Source: Anas platyrhynchos (taxonomy: Eukaryota > Chordata > Aves > Anseriformes > Anatidae). Taken from it: a stretch of DNA of 64,000 nt. A program made the position numbers and the translations under genes. Below are positions 23,801 through 38,800 of the stretch, one piece after another (positions within the stretch are counted from its first letter, which is position 1; each line of letters starts with the position of its first letter). Location: assembly GCF_047663525.1 (NCBI RefSeq), contig NC_092600.1, forward strand, positions 3,034,001 through 3,098,000, written 5' to 3'. The notes below the pieces were generated by a model. It saw nothing but the letters and a program-made list of their open reading frames with translations, was not told where the DNA came from and searched no databases.

Positions 23801-26800
23801 GAATCATAAACCATAAGGAGGATTTCTTTTGATTTCAGGCATATAACCATGTAGGTGGAAAGTCTCCAATGTTCATACTGGATGTTTGGGGAAATAATAA
23901 AGCCACACCAATGTGACAAAATAATGATACAGCATCAGAGAGCGTTTTAATGTTTTGTATGAGTTGTATCTGGCTGTGGCATGAATTACTCAGTGCTTTC
24001 TGCTCAGAAGGATTCCACCTGGAGATTTCTCTCCCCGTAGGCTGGCTGTCCTTTTTGGGGCAGTGGTGGCCTTCCTGCTGGAGCTCTCAGTGCACTGAAA
24101 ACCCCCCAACATTTTTCATGTTCCTGTGTACAACAGAAATCTGATGAAGCCGTTCCAGTGCCGTTTACTGTTTTATTAACCTCATTTGTTTTTTCCAAGT
24201 GATTAATGCTGAGTTCAGCTCTACCACCCAACAAACACATCAGCACCATTAGCCTATCAAGCTTTATTTTCTCGATGGGTGACTTATGCCATGATAAATC
24301 GCTCTTCGTTCCGTATTCTCAAGCCAGCTGGCTGTTGATGCGAGCCGTATGTGCAGGAATAGTCCTCCTGCTAAATTTAGCTGCAGAACCTTTACGGATT
24401 AACTCTGTCACTTGAGAAATAGCAGGGTGACTTATGCTGAAACTGGCTGCTCGGCTCTTTGCCGTAAGCTAAAGTTGAAGTTGGTGTCAAGCCTCAAGTG
24501 GAGCCGAGCTGCTGGGTGAGGGCGGCTCCTGGCAGCCGCGTGGCAGTGCCCTCCTCCTTGCCCCGCTGGCTTTGGGGTGTTGCTGGAGATGGAAATAGCA
24601 GCGGGTGTGCGTTTCGGTGCGGGAGGGTGGAGTTTGCTCAGGCACTGGATTGCTTAGCGAGCTGCATGCTTGGGAGGCTACTGTAAAAACAAAAACACTG
24701 AAAGATCTAAGTGTTGATAGCAAAATACTGTCGTTTCCCTTGTAGTACTCCTTCCATCACTTACACCTGTTTCTGTTTTTCTAAACAAAAAAAGATTTCT
24801 GTAACATGGAGATTAATAACATCCTAAGGAAGGAGGCTCCCAGGAACACATTTTATTTTCAGCAGCGATACACAACACTGACTTTTTAAAGCTTTTTTTT
24901 TCCTCTTAGGTCCTGTTCAAAATCAGATGATGCATTCTTCAGATGCCCAGGGATACAACCCTGCCGTTCCAGGATCGTACTCCCATCAGAAGGTTCCTCC
25001 CCATCAGCCTTCCGGACAGTACAACTACAGCGGCTCCCCGAATGTTTCTCAGTTCAACAGTTATCAAGGGCCTGGGCAGACTCTCAACAGACCACCAGTG
25101 GCACCTCTCTCTGGGTCACCAGTGCAGCAAACAGGTCCTGTACCTCAAGTGCCACCGCCTGCGTTGCAAAACTCAGCTGCTATATCATCTGCTGGTAGCT
25201 TTCCTTCTGGAGCTGGCCCCCCGATGCTTTCCAACTGGCAGTACAGCCAGAGCGCCCTGAGTCACCCGGCTGGGACACCAACAAGCCACTTGGCTCATGG
25301 GACGGGGACAGGGTCAGCTCAGCCATCGCCCTCGTTATCAGGAAATACAAATCCTCCAGGAAGTTATCAGTATGCTGCTTCTCCAGGAGGTCCCTCGCTT
25401 CAGAACAGCTATATGAAGCCAGGTAACCGTCAGTTCTTGATATTTTTCTTTTAACTGGCTCCCAGTGCCAACTTTTCTGTATCGTTTTTTAAAAAAAAAG
25501 GTACATAGAATTCACTCTGCAGCAGCCTTTTGCTCATGGGTACCAGATTGTCAAAACAGATGATCTGAGAAAACGCGCATCACAAAATTTGGGGTAACTT
25601 CTTTGGATTAGAAAGGGAAATTCTGTGTGTAAGATTTCGTTTTTGCTTGGGTGGTTGATGCAGGTAATTCCTTAGTGGCAGCTCATTGTTTTGGCGAGCT
25701 ACATGTGGGTGATGTTTACGTGGCCTTTGCCATTCCTTGGGGTGTTTGAAGCATTTGTGTGCTTCAGTCAAGTGAGGACTTCTGGACTTCACAGTTGAAA
25801 AATGTTAAAGCAAATCTTTTTTTCTTACAAAACGCTTTTAGCCCCGTTAGATGTTTCTCTTGATTCCAGTTCTTTGTTTTATGCTGGGGTGATTTTATTA
25901 CAGTTGATTGGAATGAGCAATTAGTACTCTGGAGTTCATGATGAAGATGGTAAACGAGAAACTTTGGAAAGGGGTATATGGAATAGAATCCTTGTGCACA
26001 TTCAGTGGTGAACCTTCCTGAACAGTTTCCCAGCAAAGTTTTTGTAGAACAGCGATCACTTTTAAAATGAATTTAGCTCATTTTGCTGATGGTGCTCATT
26101 CTTAGCACAAAGATCTGCCAGCTGCATGCCCGGCCTTGGACAGCCTCTCTCAGCCATGATCTGTATGTTACTGTCTTGCATCAGCTTGTTGAAGATGAGC
26201 ACCCTGTCTGGAGGGATCTGTTTTAGACTCTTCTATTTCATTATATTCTTGATGTGGGGCTGTACTATAACTTTATGAAGCCCAGAATTCATAATTGAAA
26301 TGAGGATGCCTTCTGTGCCTCCTAAAATTCTTACCAGGAGTTGTAATAAATAACTGAAAGGGGTAAATAGCATAACATAAGTAAATAACATCATAAATAA
26401 CAGCTACAGGAACCCAGTGTGACAGAAACAACTTGGAGTTGTTAAACCTTCTACATGGGTTAGGATTTGTCTGATGCTGCTTATCGCTTGAATAAGGAAT
26501 GTGTTGATCAATATGGTCTGTTAAGAAAAGTCTTCAGTGACTTTTTCATTGGGGTTCAACTAAAAATTAATCTCTTTACAGGATCTGCACCTCCACCAGT
26601 GACTCAGCCTTTAACTCCTCTCCACCCCCCAAGGCCACCTTTGGGACCCCCACCGGTTGGTGGTCCACCTTTAATTAGGCCATCAACGCTGACAGCGGGA
26701 CCACCTAATGCACAGCCTCTGCTAAACTCAGCTGCAAATCAAGAAGGTAAGAAAGGAGTTGCTCTCAACTAGAGGCTGTGAAGGCTGTCAGCTGTTGAAG

Positions 26801-29800
26801 ACATATCTGATTTTCTCTGACTCCTGTGGGGCCTGCACAAATATGCCGTTGTTTGAGAACTCATCAGAGCTCTGTATCAAACAGACCTGCAGTTGTATTG
26901 CACTTAGAGCTCGTGTTAGATGGGATGATGTGGTAGTTGGCAGTTTTATTTTTACATATATATGGTACTTTGTTCTGTCAAAACTGTTGGTACCTTGCAT
27001 GTTGAGATTGACAGCTTCTTGTATGTGGTAGCTGTATTGAGTGCAAGAATAGTGCAGTTCAGATTTAGCTTAGTTTTGAACATACAAAAGGCATTAGAAA
27101 CTGCTTTTGCTTAGAAAGTCTCCTTTCATAGTAAAGAAATGAGACGTTTTCAGGGCTCTGGAGAGAGAAATGTTTAGTTTGAAGCAAGTTTGACTGTTTC
27201 TTACTTGTTGATAATGTAATAGGTTCCTTCCACTGGGTCATCTTTGAAGATTTTAATGATAATATAATGTAGATTGAGTACCTCCTTCCCTTTAACAATT
27301 GATATTTGGTTTTGTACGTTTAGACATAGCGAGCTTAGAGTAAGTTGTCCTTTGGGAGGACTCTCAATTTCAAGGTTTTTCTTATCTCAAGTGGAATTTG
27401 TATCTTGACTGGTATGTGACCATATCAGAACTGCTGGTGTTTGGTAAACAGGACTGGACAAAGTGTATAAGCGAAGGGAGTTTGTTTCCATGTGATTTCG
27501 ATGGAAAAAGAATTTCAGGGAGCTCTGTACCTACATTCCAAGATGCGTTGAAAACTGCAGCTAGCTAGCATACAGACCCTTCCTCTGATGAGAATGAGTC
27601 CCCTGACACGCTTTGCTGCCTATTAGCTTGAAATTTATGGAGTATACCTAATTCAAAGTAATCTGAACAGATCAGTCAACCAGAAATGTACACTTAATTG
27701 TTTTCCCTTCAAAAAGTTTGTGGGTTTTCATGAATGTCCCTAGAGGTCGTTTCAGCAGGGGAAGTACATGAGAGAAATAGCTAAGATATATATTTACAGT
27801 TAAGTTTTGTCTTGAGACAGTGTAAATCCAAACTACGCTAATCTCCATATTCATCCTGCAAAGAGAATCTCTTTTCATTTACCTCATTGCAACTTCCTAG
27901 TAACTTGTTAATTTTTTTTTTAACTGGGACCTTTTTAACAGGTGATGCTACATCTGCTGCTAGCGATGGGTCTGCGGTCCAAAATAGCTATGATGCAATA
28001 GAAGGAGGTGGTCTCATGGGTAAGGTTTTGGAATTAAAAATGCTTACCATTAATGACATAACATTTCTAACAGTTTAGGAAAGATAGAAGTTTAGTTATT
28101 TATGTACAGACATGCATATTTTGTTCAGTGTCTGTCTTGAAACTAAATATATTTGAAGCATTGACGGACTGTATATGCATGCAAGTATTGTAGAGCAGTT
28201 AACATTTTGGGAAATTGACACTTGTCATTTGCTTACACTTAAATAACAAAAAGCCCTCCTGATGTGATAATGCTTTGACCAAGCTGTGCTTCTTCAATTC
28301 ATCTTAAATATTTGTCTTCTCTACTTCTAGCAACCCCACATCCTTCTCCTGCACCCCCGAATCTTAAGATGAACAGAAATGTTGGCTATTCTTACCCTGC
28401 CTTGCCACCAGGCTACCAAAATACTTCACCACCTGGAGCACCAGGAATGCAAGCATCTGCTTTGCAATATCCAGATGGATCAAAACATTTCCACCAGGTA
28501 GGTTTTCTTTTTTTCTCATTACTGCCCCAATGCACTTGAATATACAAAATTAAAAAAAAAAATAATAATGCAGCAATCTGTGTTGTGTGTCAGTGGGGTT
28601 CTGCTTCTGTAGTCCCCCATTCTGTGCCACTTGTTCACAGTGATAGATGTATCCAGAAATTAATGCTTTTGTTGTCAACTTGACACCAGCCTGGAAAAAT
28701 TGTGCCAGCTCTTCCCTAAAATTTCTTATTCTTAAATCTGCTCAGAATATTTATCTTAAATTTTCAGTTGCTTTGGGTGTGTTTTTCTTCCCTCAGGTAA
28801 CTATTGCTAGCTGAAGTTTGTTTTTTTTTTTCTGAACTTTCAAAGCAAACTGACTGACGTTTTTGCCAGCTGGGCCTCTGTATTTCAAGGGTTTTGTAGC
28901 AAATGGGTTATTTTTTACCTCCAGTATGTTACATGCTAAAGTCCAAGTTTATGTAACAAGTAGTATTTCTAAATATATCACTTTAATACAGTTGCAGTTA
29001 ATGTGCACAAAAAATGAAAGGTAGATATGTTTGCTTTTTAAATGAACTGGGTTTCATCCAAATAATCAATGCTAATTGTGAAATTTTATTGGACTCTAGC
29101 CTCCCCTAGGCACTAATCACTTAACTGCATCTATGGGTTCCCTGAGCCTCCAGCAAGAAGGATTAAGACCTGTGAATCTTCTTCAAGAAAGAAATATTCT
29201 TCCTACAACCATCTTACAGGCTCCTGTCCCAAACTTGCATGAAGACATCCAGAAGCTCAATTGTAATCCGGAGTAAGATTATCAATTTGCTATAATTCAT
29301 CAAAATAAATTCCTAGTTGTAAACATAACTTTCAAAAATATTTCCTTGTTTTTGCGAGTATAAAGCATTGAAAATGGGCTTCAGCATGTTAAGATAAAGG
29401 TGATAAGTGGATTAAATTTTGAAGTGAGGAAGACAGTGTAGAATATTAATTACCCTTTTCAGCTTGTTGATATCATCTGCTTATTAGCTGTTGACTTTGT
29501 AGTCCTGAAGCAGTCCATTAATTCCTGATGTCAGAGTATAACCAATGCCATTGATGCAATTTTGAGCAACGTTCCTCTTTTAATTAAGAAAGCCTCACAT
29601 GCATCCCTTAGAAAAGTTATTTAGGAAACATTTTTTTAATGCCTTAAGAGATTGTCGAAATGTGGTATTTGAATGTGTACCACAGCTTCAATTAACCAGG
29701 TATGTTCTACTGCAGGTGGTAAGAGATCACGTGTCTCCACTTGCTGTTGCTTTTTGTTAGAATCTAAAAATAGTTGTATGGGATTAATTAGATAATTCCA

Positions 29801-32800
29801 TCAGTTAAGCACCTCATTACTGTTTACAAAATTTCATTGATTTGTGTTCCTTTCTCTGGAGCCAAGATCAAGGCAGTTAGCAGAGCTTGCCCTCTTCTTT
29901 ATCTGGTGCACACACTGTAATTTGGATGACCTGCTATTTTCATTTCAGTCTGGGATGTGTTTCAAGTAACAGTTCTCCATAACAAGAGGATAACATAACC
30001 TTCATAATCCTCCTGTTAGGGTTCTCAGCTGCTACTAAGTGCTTTTTCTATACCTGCTTCACAGTGTACAAGGAAATTGCATAGAAAATATGAGGAAAAA
30101 TAAGATGTTTGCAAGGCAGTTACAAATAAGTACAATGCAAAAAGTTTGCAATATAGCTGGTGATGAGTATGACTGAGATTTAAAATAGGAATTAACTCAC
30201 TAAAGGCAGGTAGATCAAGAAGGCTGTGGATGCAGAAGCATGAATGACCTCTGTATTGAAAGTAACCAAAATACTTGCATTACTAATAAAAATCTGTGTA
30301 AAAATTTGCAGAAGTACTGTGCATGACTGCACTTCGCAGAAACCACTGGGTTCTGAAGTGTCTGAAGTTGCAGCTGTTGGGGTTGTTAGTAGTTATTTTA
30401 AACTTTGCTGGTTCAGATCAGTATACAGGCCAGCTCAAAAAGTTACCCCAAAATAACGCTTTGTGTATAAAGATTTTGGTGCAACTTTGAGCATTGTTAG
30501 GCTTAATTTTGACTTTGACTAAAATGACACCATTTTCTGCATTAAAAGTGTGTGTATAAAGTAACATAACTAAAGCAAGTACTGTGTATCCAGCTCAGAC
30601 TAAAACAGAACAATGTGACAGAGTTTGAGATGATATTTTATGTGGGAATGGATGTCACCAGCTCTGGAAAATATAAAGGATATTATACACTACTGAAATT
30701 ATAATTTCCTTACCTGAAAGTCACTGAAAATAACCCTTTATTCTCTGTGTAGGTTGTTCCGCTGTACCCTGACCAACATTCCTCAAACTCAGGCCTTATT
30801 GAATAAAGCCAAACTTCCTTTGGGGCTCCTGCTTCATCCTTTCAAAGACTTATCGGTATGAAAAACATCTGAAACTTTAAATGCTGAAATATCAGCTCTA
30901 CCTTCACTAAAAGCTGTCCAAAGTTGGAAGAGGGGTTAGAAAAGAAGTGCAGCTATGTTGGCTGATCTTGGCCTAGAAAAATTGCCTTGGTGACTGACAT
31001 TTCTCTGGTCCATAGGTCCATACAGATTGCTGTCGTTTATCTGAGATTTTTCTACTGCCTTTCTAAACCTAAAAAAAAAACCACAACCCTCAGAGGCAGT
31101 GCAGAAGTCATACTGTGACAGAAGGCAACTCATGTAAATATCACTCCTACTTGAATAGCTGTATTTTGTCACATAACGGTTGTAGTTATTAATTTCCTAT
31201 ACCAAACCAAGTACTGATTCTTAATGTAGTTAAGCATTAACAAAGTTAAAGGGGTTTGGCTGTCCACAGATACCCAGGAGACTTGAATTTGGCAGTTCAT
31301 CTTTTAAATGTTCCTGTTTTTCACAACTTAAGTGATTTTCCGAATACATATTGCTGTCTTTTTCCTGGGATCTTTGCCCTGCACTGAATGTGGAGTTTGT
31401 TTTTGCACCAGAAATGCAAAATTCAAGACTGTGGAGGCTTGAAAGGGAAGCATTTGCAGCCAAATAGATTAGAGCTAGGTTCTGACCAGTATTATTATTA
31501 AGGAATTTTGTAGGAGTGCTGTGTGGATGCAGAAATACTTGTTCCTTAAACAAGTATGCTTTGACTAGCTAGCTAACCAGGAAGCACAGTGTAGATTGTT
31601 GTTATCGTGGTTGAATGGCTGTAGTGTTGACGCTTTAAAATAGGAAGCTTTTCTTTTCCAGCAATTGCCAGTGGTCACTTCAAGCACTATTGTGAGATGT
31701 CGTTCCTGCCGGACGTATATTAACCCTTTCGTCAGCTTTTTAGACCAAAGGAGATGGAAATGCAATTTGTGCTATAGAGTGAATGATGGTAGGTTTTAAA
31801 TGCGCTCATTGTTTTGAACTGTTAGAGCTATCCTTTCCCACCTTGACCTTTGAGATGGCAATATCGTTGGCTGTATCAGTGCTAGGTTTCATCATTTCTT
31901 ATGCTGAAGTCTGACACAGTCTCCCAAGGTAGGACAGGTAACAAAGTTGCTTCCCTACCTAGTATATATAGTTTTCCGAGAAGTGTTGCCCAACAGGCAC
32001 TAAAGAGTTGATATGTTTGTTTTAAAATGTAGCACAGCTAATGCTAGTTTGAAGTAATAATGTATTAATTTACCTGCACAGTTCCTGAGGAATTCATGTA
32101 TAATCCTGTGACAAGAGTTTATGGAGAACCTCATAAAAGACCTGAAGTCCAGAATGCTACTATTGAGTTTATGGCTCCATCTGAATACATGGTAAGGTTT
32201 TACTTATTCTCTCCCTTAGTTTTTATTTCCAGAGAGAAGTTGGGGAGGAAAAAAAAACACAAACTTTTTATAGTGGGTGCTTTCCAGTTTAGTACAGTAG
32301 TTACTGCTTCAAGGAGTACATCTGAGAAGTCTCAAGCGTTACTTCAGATAGGATGTCATTTATAAACATTTATGATTTCATAGTTCTGTATTTAGAATAG
32401 GTAGGTGTTTGTGGGTCTTTTGAAAGAAAACCACAATTATAGAATCACCCGATGAGGAAAATGCATTTAGAAATTTTATCTGTCATCTGTGTGTTGTTCT
32501 AATAGAGTTCAGACCTGCAGTAGAATAAACCCAATCTAATAACTGTCACTTTGAAAATTAAAGGCGATCTTTTCTTTGTTCAGCTACGTCCACCTCAGCC
32601 ACCTGTGTACCTCTTTGTATTTGATGTTTCTCATAATGCAATAGAGACAGGATACTTGAATACAGTCTGCAAGACCTTGTTAGACAATCTTGACCTGTAA
32701 GTAGAAAGAATGTCCTTTTTCTTTTCTTTTTTTTTTTTTTTGGTCGTATGAAACTTATGCTAGACATGAACATGCTAATGCTTCCTGTCTGTAAGGAAAG

Positions 32801-35800
32801 TTTCCTGGTGTTAGCTCACCATGGCCAGTGTTGTATGGAAATTTAGTATAAAGCTGTAGTCGTTTTTCCTATCACAGCTGCACCACTATATAAAGTAATT
32901 TTGAGGCACTTCTCACACTGGGTCTCTTCTATCTTCTTCACCAACCCCAAGGAGGAATAAGCATTATGTTAATGATGTGTTTTGAATTATCTCTTCTAAA
33001 AGCTGAAATTTAGATAAGTATTCACTGGAATGTATGCATGCATCTAATTAACTTTTCATTTTAAGGAAGTGCTATTTGAATGTACATAAATCTGGCTTAG
33101 TATTTGCAGCTTGTTTCTTTCCTGTATCTTTATATATTATTTTTGTTTGATATATAGGAGAGTTGATGTCTAGCTTTCTACTTCACTAACATTGGAAAAT
33201 GGTGAAAGATAACTCACTTTGGGATTCTTGTGTGTCATTCCTTTCTGAAGGGGCTTCTATGCTGAACTTCTAAATAAGGCTTAAACTTAAAAACTTCAAA
33301 CACCTGTTGCTGTGTCTGCAAACACATTTATTCTTTCTAAGTGTTGTTCATCCATTTTTTATTACCCTCCTAAAAAAAAAAATCTCAGATGTCTGCTGGG
33401 TGATTCTACTATGAGCTCCTTTTTTTCATCCAGAACGATTTAGTCAGGCTATTGCAATATAGCTGTTAAGCTGACTTCTTGGTAAGAACATTGGACGACA
33501 GGTGCAGTGGATGTGGTTTTAAATTTAAAAAAAAAAAAAAAAAGCTTGTAGAAATGAAATTTCATGTTGCTGAACACCATATGTCTGATTTCTAGGCTTC
33601 CCGGGAATACTAGAACAAAAATAGGCTTCATCACATTTGACAGCACAATCCATTTCTACAGTCTTCAGGAAGGTCTCTCTCAGCCTCAGATGCTTATAGT
33701 TTCAGATATTGAAGGTATGCAGAAAAAACTTCTGTGGTTAGTACCTATTAACGACTGCTGGTTTTGACAGCCTTTTTAAAATATATCTGGTGGGAGTTTC
33801 TAGATCAGATCATTAATCTCTCTAGTTATGGCTGTGGAAGTAGCATATATCTGGGTTCTTTTGAAGCTCCTGATGTCTGAGCAATGCTGTGACTGGTCAT
33901 GACTTAAAACATGAAGACAGCCTTCTGAAAAACAAAGATGGCCTTCTGAACCTCTAGTTTCTTGTACAATTATCTAAACTTGCGTTAGGATCATAATTGC
34001 AGTGATGCTTGGTAAATTGCAGTAGATTCTTAGTGACTAATGCTTAGTAAAGGCAAAAAAGACCATCACTGTCAAGTTACCTTTCACTTATGTTAAGGGG
34101 CAGAGTGGAATGAATACTAGACAATCTTCCATGCATTTTTACTCAGTAGGCTTTATTATCCTTAAAGCTTTTTGACTGCTCTTCTAAAATGTCATTCTAG
34201 CCGCAGGTATGCTGGGGGTGGATCAATGTTTGAATGGATTTACACATTGATACTATATTTTTTTCAATAGGTGTAATGATTGGCAAATACAATTCAGGAA
34301 AGATTTTTTTTTTAAGCAAACCACAACGACAAAAAACTAACACTTTTTTTGTCCTTCCAGATGTATTTATACCAATGCCAGAAAACTTATTAGTAAATTT
34401 AAATGAAAATAAAGAGGTAAGAACTGCCTTACATAACTGGTGACATTCACATGATATGCTTGATAGTTTGTGGATATATATATTATATATATAATATATA
34501 CTCTTTAATATCTATGTTTAAATAACAAGTTTGGGATAGGGGAAAAAGTCTTTATCTATTTGACCGTAAAAATTTAACAACCTGAAACAAGACAATACTT
34601 AACTTTTGCTAGGGCTTTTTTTTTTACTACCTTAATATTGGCAGTATTAGTACATGTTTATATACAGTCAGCAATCCTCCCTATAAAGAAAAAACTGTTA
34701 AGACTCTAGTCTTAATATTTTTATTTCCTAAATTGCAGCTTATTCAAGATCTACTGAGGACCTTGCCACAAATGTTTACCAAGTCCCTGGAAACTCAGAG
34801 TGCTCTTGGACCTGCATTACAGGCAGCCTTTAAACTGATGTCCCCCACTGGAGGTAGAATCTCTGTCTTCCAGACACAGCTTCCATCTGTGGGAATGGGA
34901 GCATTGAAATCACGAGAAGAACCAAACCAAAGAGCAACTGCAAAGGTTAGAAAAGTTTTTGTTTTGTTTTGTTTTTTAAAATAAAATCAGAACTGCCAGT
35001 CCTGTTCTGTACATGTGCGTGGCTATGGAATTGCCTGTTCTAGGTGAATGTTTTGGTTCTTTTGTTGGGTTAACCTTTTAACTACTTTAGTGAAGAGAAG
35101 GGGGACGGGAAACAACTACTGTAAATGTAAATTTGTGACCTGATTCTTTAAAAGATGTAGCTAAAATCAGTGATGAAAAATCATTTATTAGTGTCACTGC
35201 AAACAAGTGATAAATACGTGAATCTTGAATTTCCTTTGTATATTGTAATGTTCCCTTGCGTTAACAGGAGATACATCTGACTCCATCAACTGACTTTTAC
35301 AAGAAGCTAGCCTTGGACTGCTCAGGACAACAGGTTGCAGTGGATTTATTTCTTCTTAGTGGACAATATTCTGACTTAGCTTCTCTAGGTAAGCCATGCG
35401 AAGTTGTTTTGGGGCATCTAACTTCTAAACTTCTTGACAAATACATGAAATCTAGCATTTAGAATATGAACAAATCTAATGTGTCAAGATGAAAATTCAT
35501 CCTTGAGCAGTGACACTGAACAGAAGGCAATATTTCAGTCTTTCCTGATTTAGCATAACTGTTTTCACATTCTCCCCTTAGTGAGTCAGGATTTTTGTGG
35601 TCCTGGTATAAGTGGTTGAAATCTTTCTTCCTTTCTGCCTTCCAGCCATCAGTGTTAAGCCTACCATTAGGGTAGGCTTACTAGTGTTTTAATAATTTTT
35701 TTTCTTCATTTAACCAGATTTCTAAGTGACAGAGTACCCGTAATTTCAGGCCATTTCATGCCTCTATACATAATTGAATATATAGTTGTATTATGTCTCT

Positions 35801-38800
35801 GTTTCTGTATGCAGGTCTATGACTGTGTAACAAAGCTATTTGCAGATATGAACTGTTTAATAATTAAAGGTAATGTCACATTCTTCTGGTATATTTAAAG
35901 GCAACTGTATTCACTCTGCTATTGTATGGTTTTGTTTCAGGTTGTATATCAAGATATTCGGCAGGTAGTGTCTATTACTACCAATCTTACCATCATAAAC
36001 ACAACCCTGTCCAAGTGGAGAAATTGCAAAAGGAGTTGAAACGATACTTAACTAGAAAAATTGGATTTGAGGCTGTCATGAGGATAAGATGCACCAAAGG
36101 TTTGAACATGTTTTGTTGACGGTGGGGCAGGAGCAAGCAGGGGATAGTGTTTGCTGTTATTTGGGAATGTTTTGATTCATATGATTGATACTTTGGCTTT
36201 CATGTAAACTTAAATGTTTAAAGGACAAGGATTAGGAAAGTAAAACTCAGTACCAGGAATTGGACCGTTTTTATGACTATATTTGGAATTTAGAAGTCAG
36301 TAAAAAATCTGTATTTTATAATGGCTAAAAGTGAAAGTTTTTCCAGGTTGCTCTTTCTTTTATAGTGTAGAAACTTGCTGTTATTCTACATTGATTTCTG
36401 AATTCCTGGCTTCTGTTAGGCTTTGTGGATTCTACAGATTAGTAATCTGTTTGGAATATTTACCTTTCTGAAAATGCTTTATTTTATTCAGAAGGATTTT
36501 AACGTTTTGATACAGAATGGGGTGTTGGGTGGGTAAATGGCATCTGTAGTTCACATCTGACTAAAAAAAAAGAATTGATTTGGTATAATGCTTATCTTGT
36601 AGGTCTTTCCATTCATACCTTCCATGGCAACTTCTTCGTAAGATCTACAGATCTGTTGTCATTACCCAACGTAAACCCAGATGCAGGATATGCCGTGCAA
36701 ATGTCAGTAGAAGAGAGCCTTACTGATATGCAGGTCGTTTCTTTTCAGTCAGCTCTTCTGTACACATCCAGTAAAGGTAAGATGTATAGGTAGTGTTGGC
36801 TGAAACTAATTATATTCAGATAAGTGTTCTTGTGTACATTTATAAACTATAATTCGGTTGGAGTCACAAGTTATTTTGTCTAATGTCAAGACAGTAGATG
36901 TGATGTTACTGCATGTTGATGTTACTGCTTCTTCCAGACCGGGAAGTTTTCTGGGAAACTTACTCTGGTCTGCAAATAGGTGGGCTTAGCCTAGAAATTG
37001 AGAACTAACAATTTTTAAATCCTATTTATCATACAAACAGTGAACCAGGCTGTTTTAAGTAGCTTTTAATCTCTTTTTTTTTTTTTCTTATTTGGTCTAA
37101 CACAGATCAGCTGATAGTGTCAATGGGGAAACTATCCGATTAATTAGAACATTTAGGTGTGGCAGAATTTACTGAATAAACAGTGGCGTTCTTGTGTTCC
37201 TTCATAAAAACCAAAGTTGTGGTTTTTTCCTTTTTTTGTACAGGTGAAAGAAGAATTCGTGTCCACACGATGTGCTTACCTGTTGTAACAACACTGAGTG
37301 ACGTCTATGCAGGGGCAGATGTGCAAGCTATCACAGGGCTGTTAGCCAATATGGGTAAGAATGATAAGAGCTTGTCTGGATATGTATACTAAAAGCTTTA
37401 GAGATATTATCCAGTAATCTTCTGGGAAGTTACATTAGAAGTAACGATTCTCTCTACTTCTAATGCTTGGCTTAGGTAAAATATCAGTATAGCTCTATGT
37501 AGTCACCTGGCCTTAGTCTAGTGCATCATCATACTTTTGGTTGATAATACTGAAATCAAAAAAGGTCTTGGTCCTTTGCTTTTTTCTGAATCATTTAACT
37601 TGATTTCTACAGTAGTGTTGTAAAAATTTAAGCTGCATGAGAGTGTATGTTGAAATGAGAAGAGTTAACCTATATGACTTACTACACAAGGAGGAAAAGC
37701 CTCTTTCTTGAGCTTTATATCTCTCTTTTTTTTTTTTTAAGCTGTGGACCGATCAGTTTCTGCTACCCTGAGTGATGCTCGAGATGCTTTGGTCAACGCA
37801 GTGATAGACTCTTTATCTGCTTACCGTTCATCAGTCCTAAGCATTCAACAGCCTGGTCTAATGGCCCCCAGTTCACTACGGCTCTTCCCACTTTACGTAC
37901 TGGCACTCTTAAAACAGGTAAGCCATACAAGAGAAGCATAGTTTTCTATGCTTGGAATGTCAACCTGCAGTAAAAGAGCATGTCGTCGACATGCAAAATA
38001 AACTATATTGAATTTAGTTTCTCACTTTTCTGTAACGGTCAAATTAAATGCCTGTTTGTTTGCAGAAAGCATTTCAAACTGGGACAAACGCACGTTTAGA
38101 CGAACGCATTTTTACCATGTGTCAGGTGAAAAACCAGCCCCTTGTTTACCTCATGCTCATGACACATCCCAGTTTGTACAGAGTTGATAACCTCACAGAT
38201 GAGGTGAGTATTTGCATTGCTATTGGGTCTGATTGTGTCTGGTCCCATAGATTTGTATGATGTGAAAATAAATTTGTGTTTTAAACCTTGCAAGTCTTCC
38301 ACGTTAAAGCTCAAATTTTCCCAGTTTTTTCATTTATGTCTTTGTTACTTGAGGATAGGCTTGATGAATTCTGGTGTGAAGCTGTGCTTTGGCAATGGGT
38401 GGAGGGGGAAGGTTTTTTTCTAACTAATTTCTGCTCTGTCTTATCTTGCACTATAAATTGTATGTATGTAATGATAGTACAACAGATGTTTTGTCATCCC
38501 CCCTCGTTGCTTCCTTTATTTTAAAATGTCAAAGTAGTTCTGTGAACAGTGTGTTTAAGAGCCTGAATAATTTCAGAAATCACATCAGTACTGATCAAAA
38601 TAAATTTGAAGTACGCCTCTCTAAATAGAACATCAAGAGATTTACTATTAAATTATGTACTTGAATTATAACAAACTTAGAGGAAAAGGATTCAGCTTCA
38701 ATATTCAGCATAGGACAGCCAAATCTTACTTAACCTTCTACTTTTGTAACTATTTCACTGCATCGAGATGTGAACTGTACTTTTTTTTTTTTTTTCCCCT

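Noticed and set aside
30160-30190. GTGATGA-CTGA words resembling box C/D snoRNA motifs in SEC24A intron 6
   Set aside because: The two boxes are only a few bases apart, with no terminal stem or C'/D' pair.
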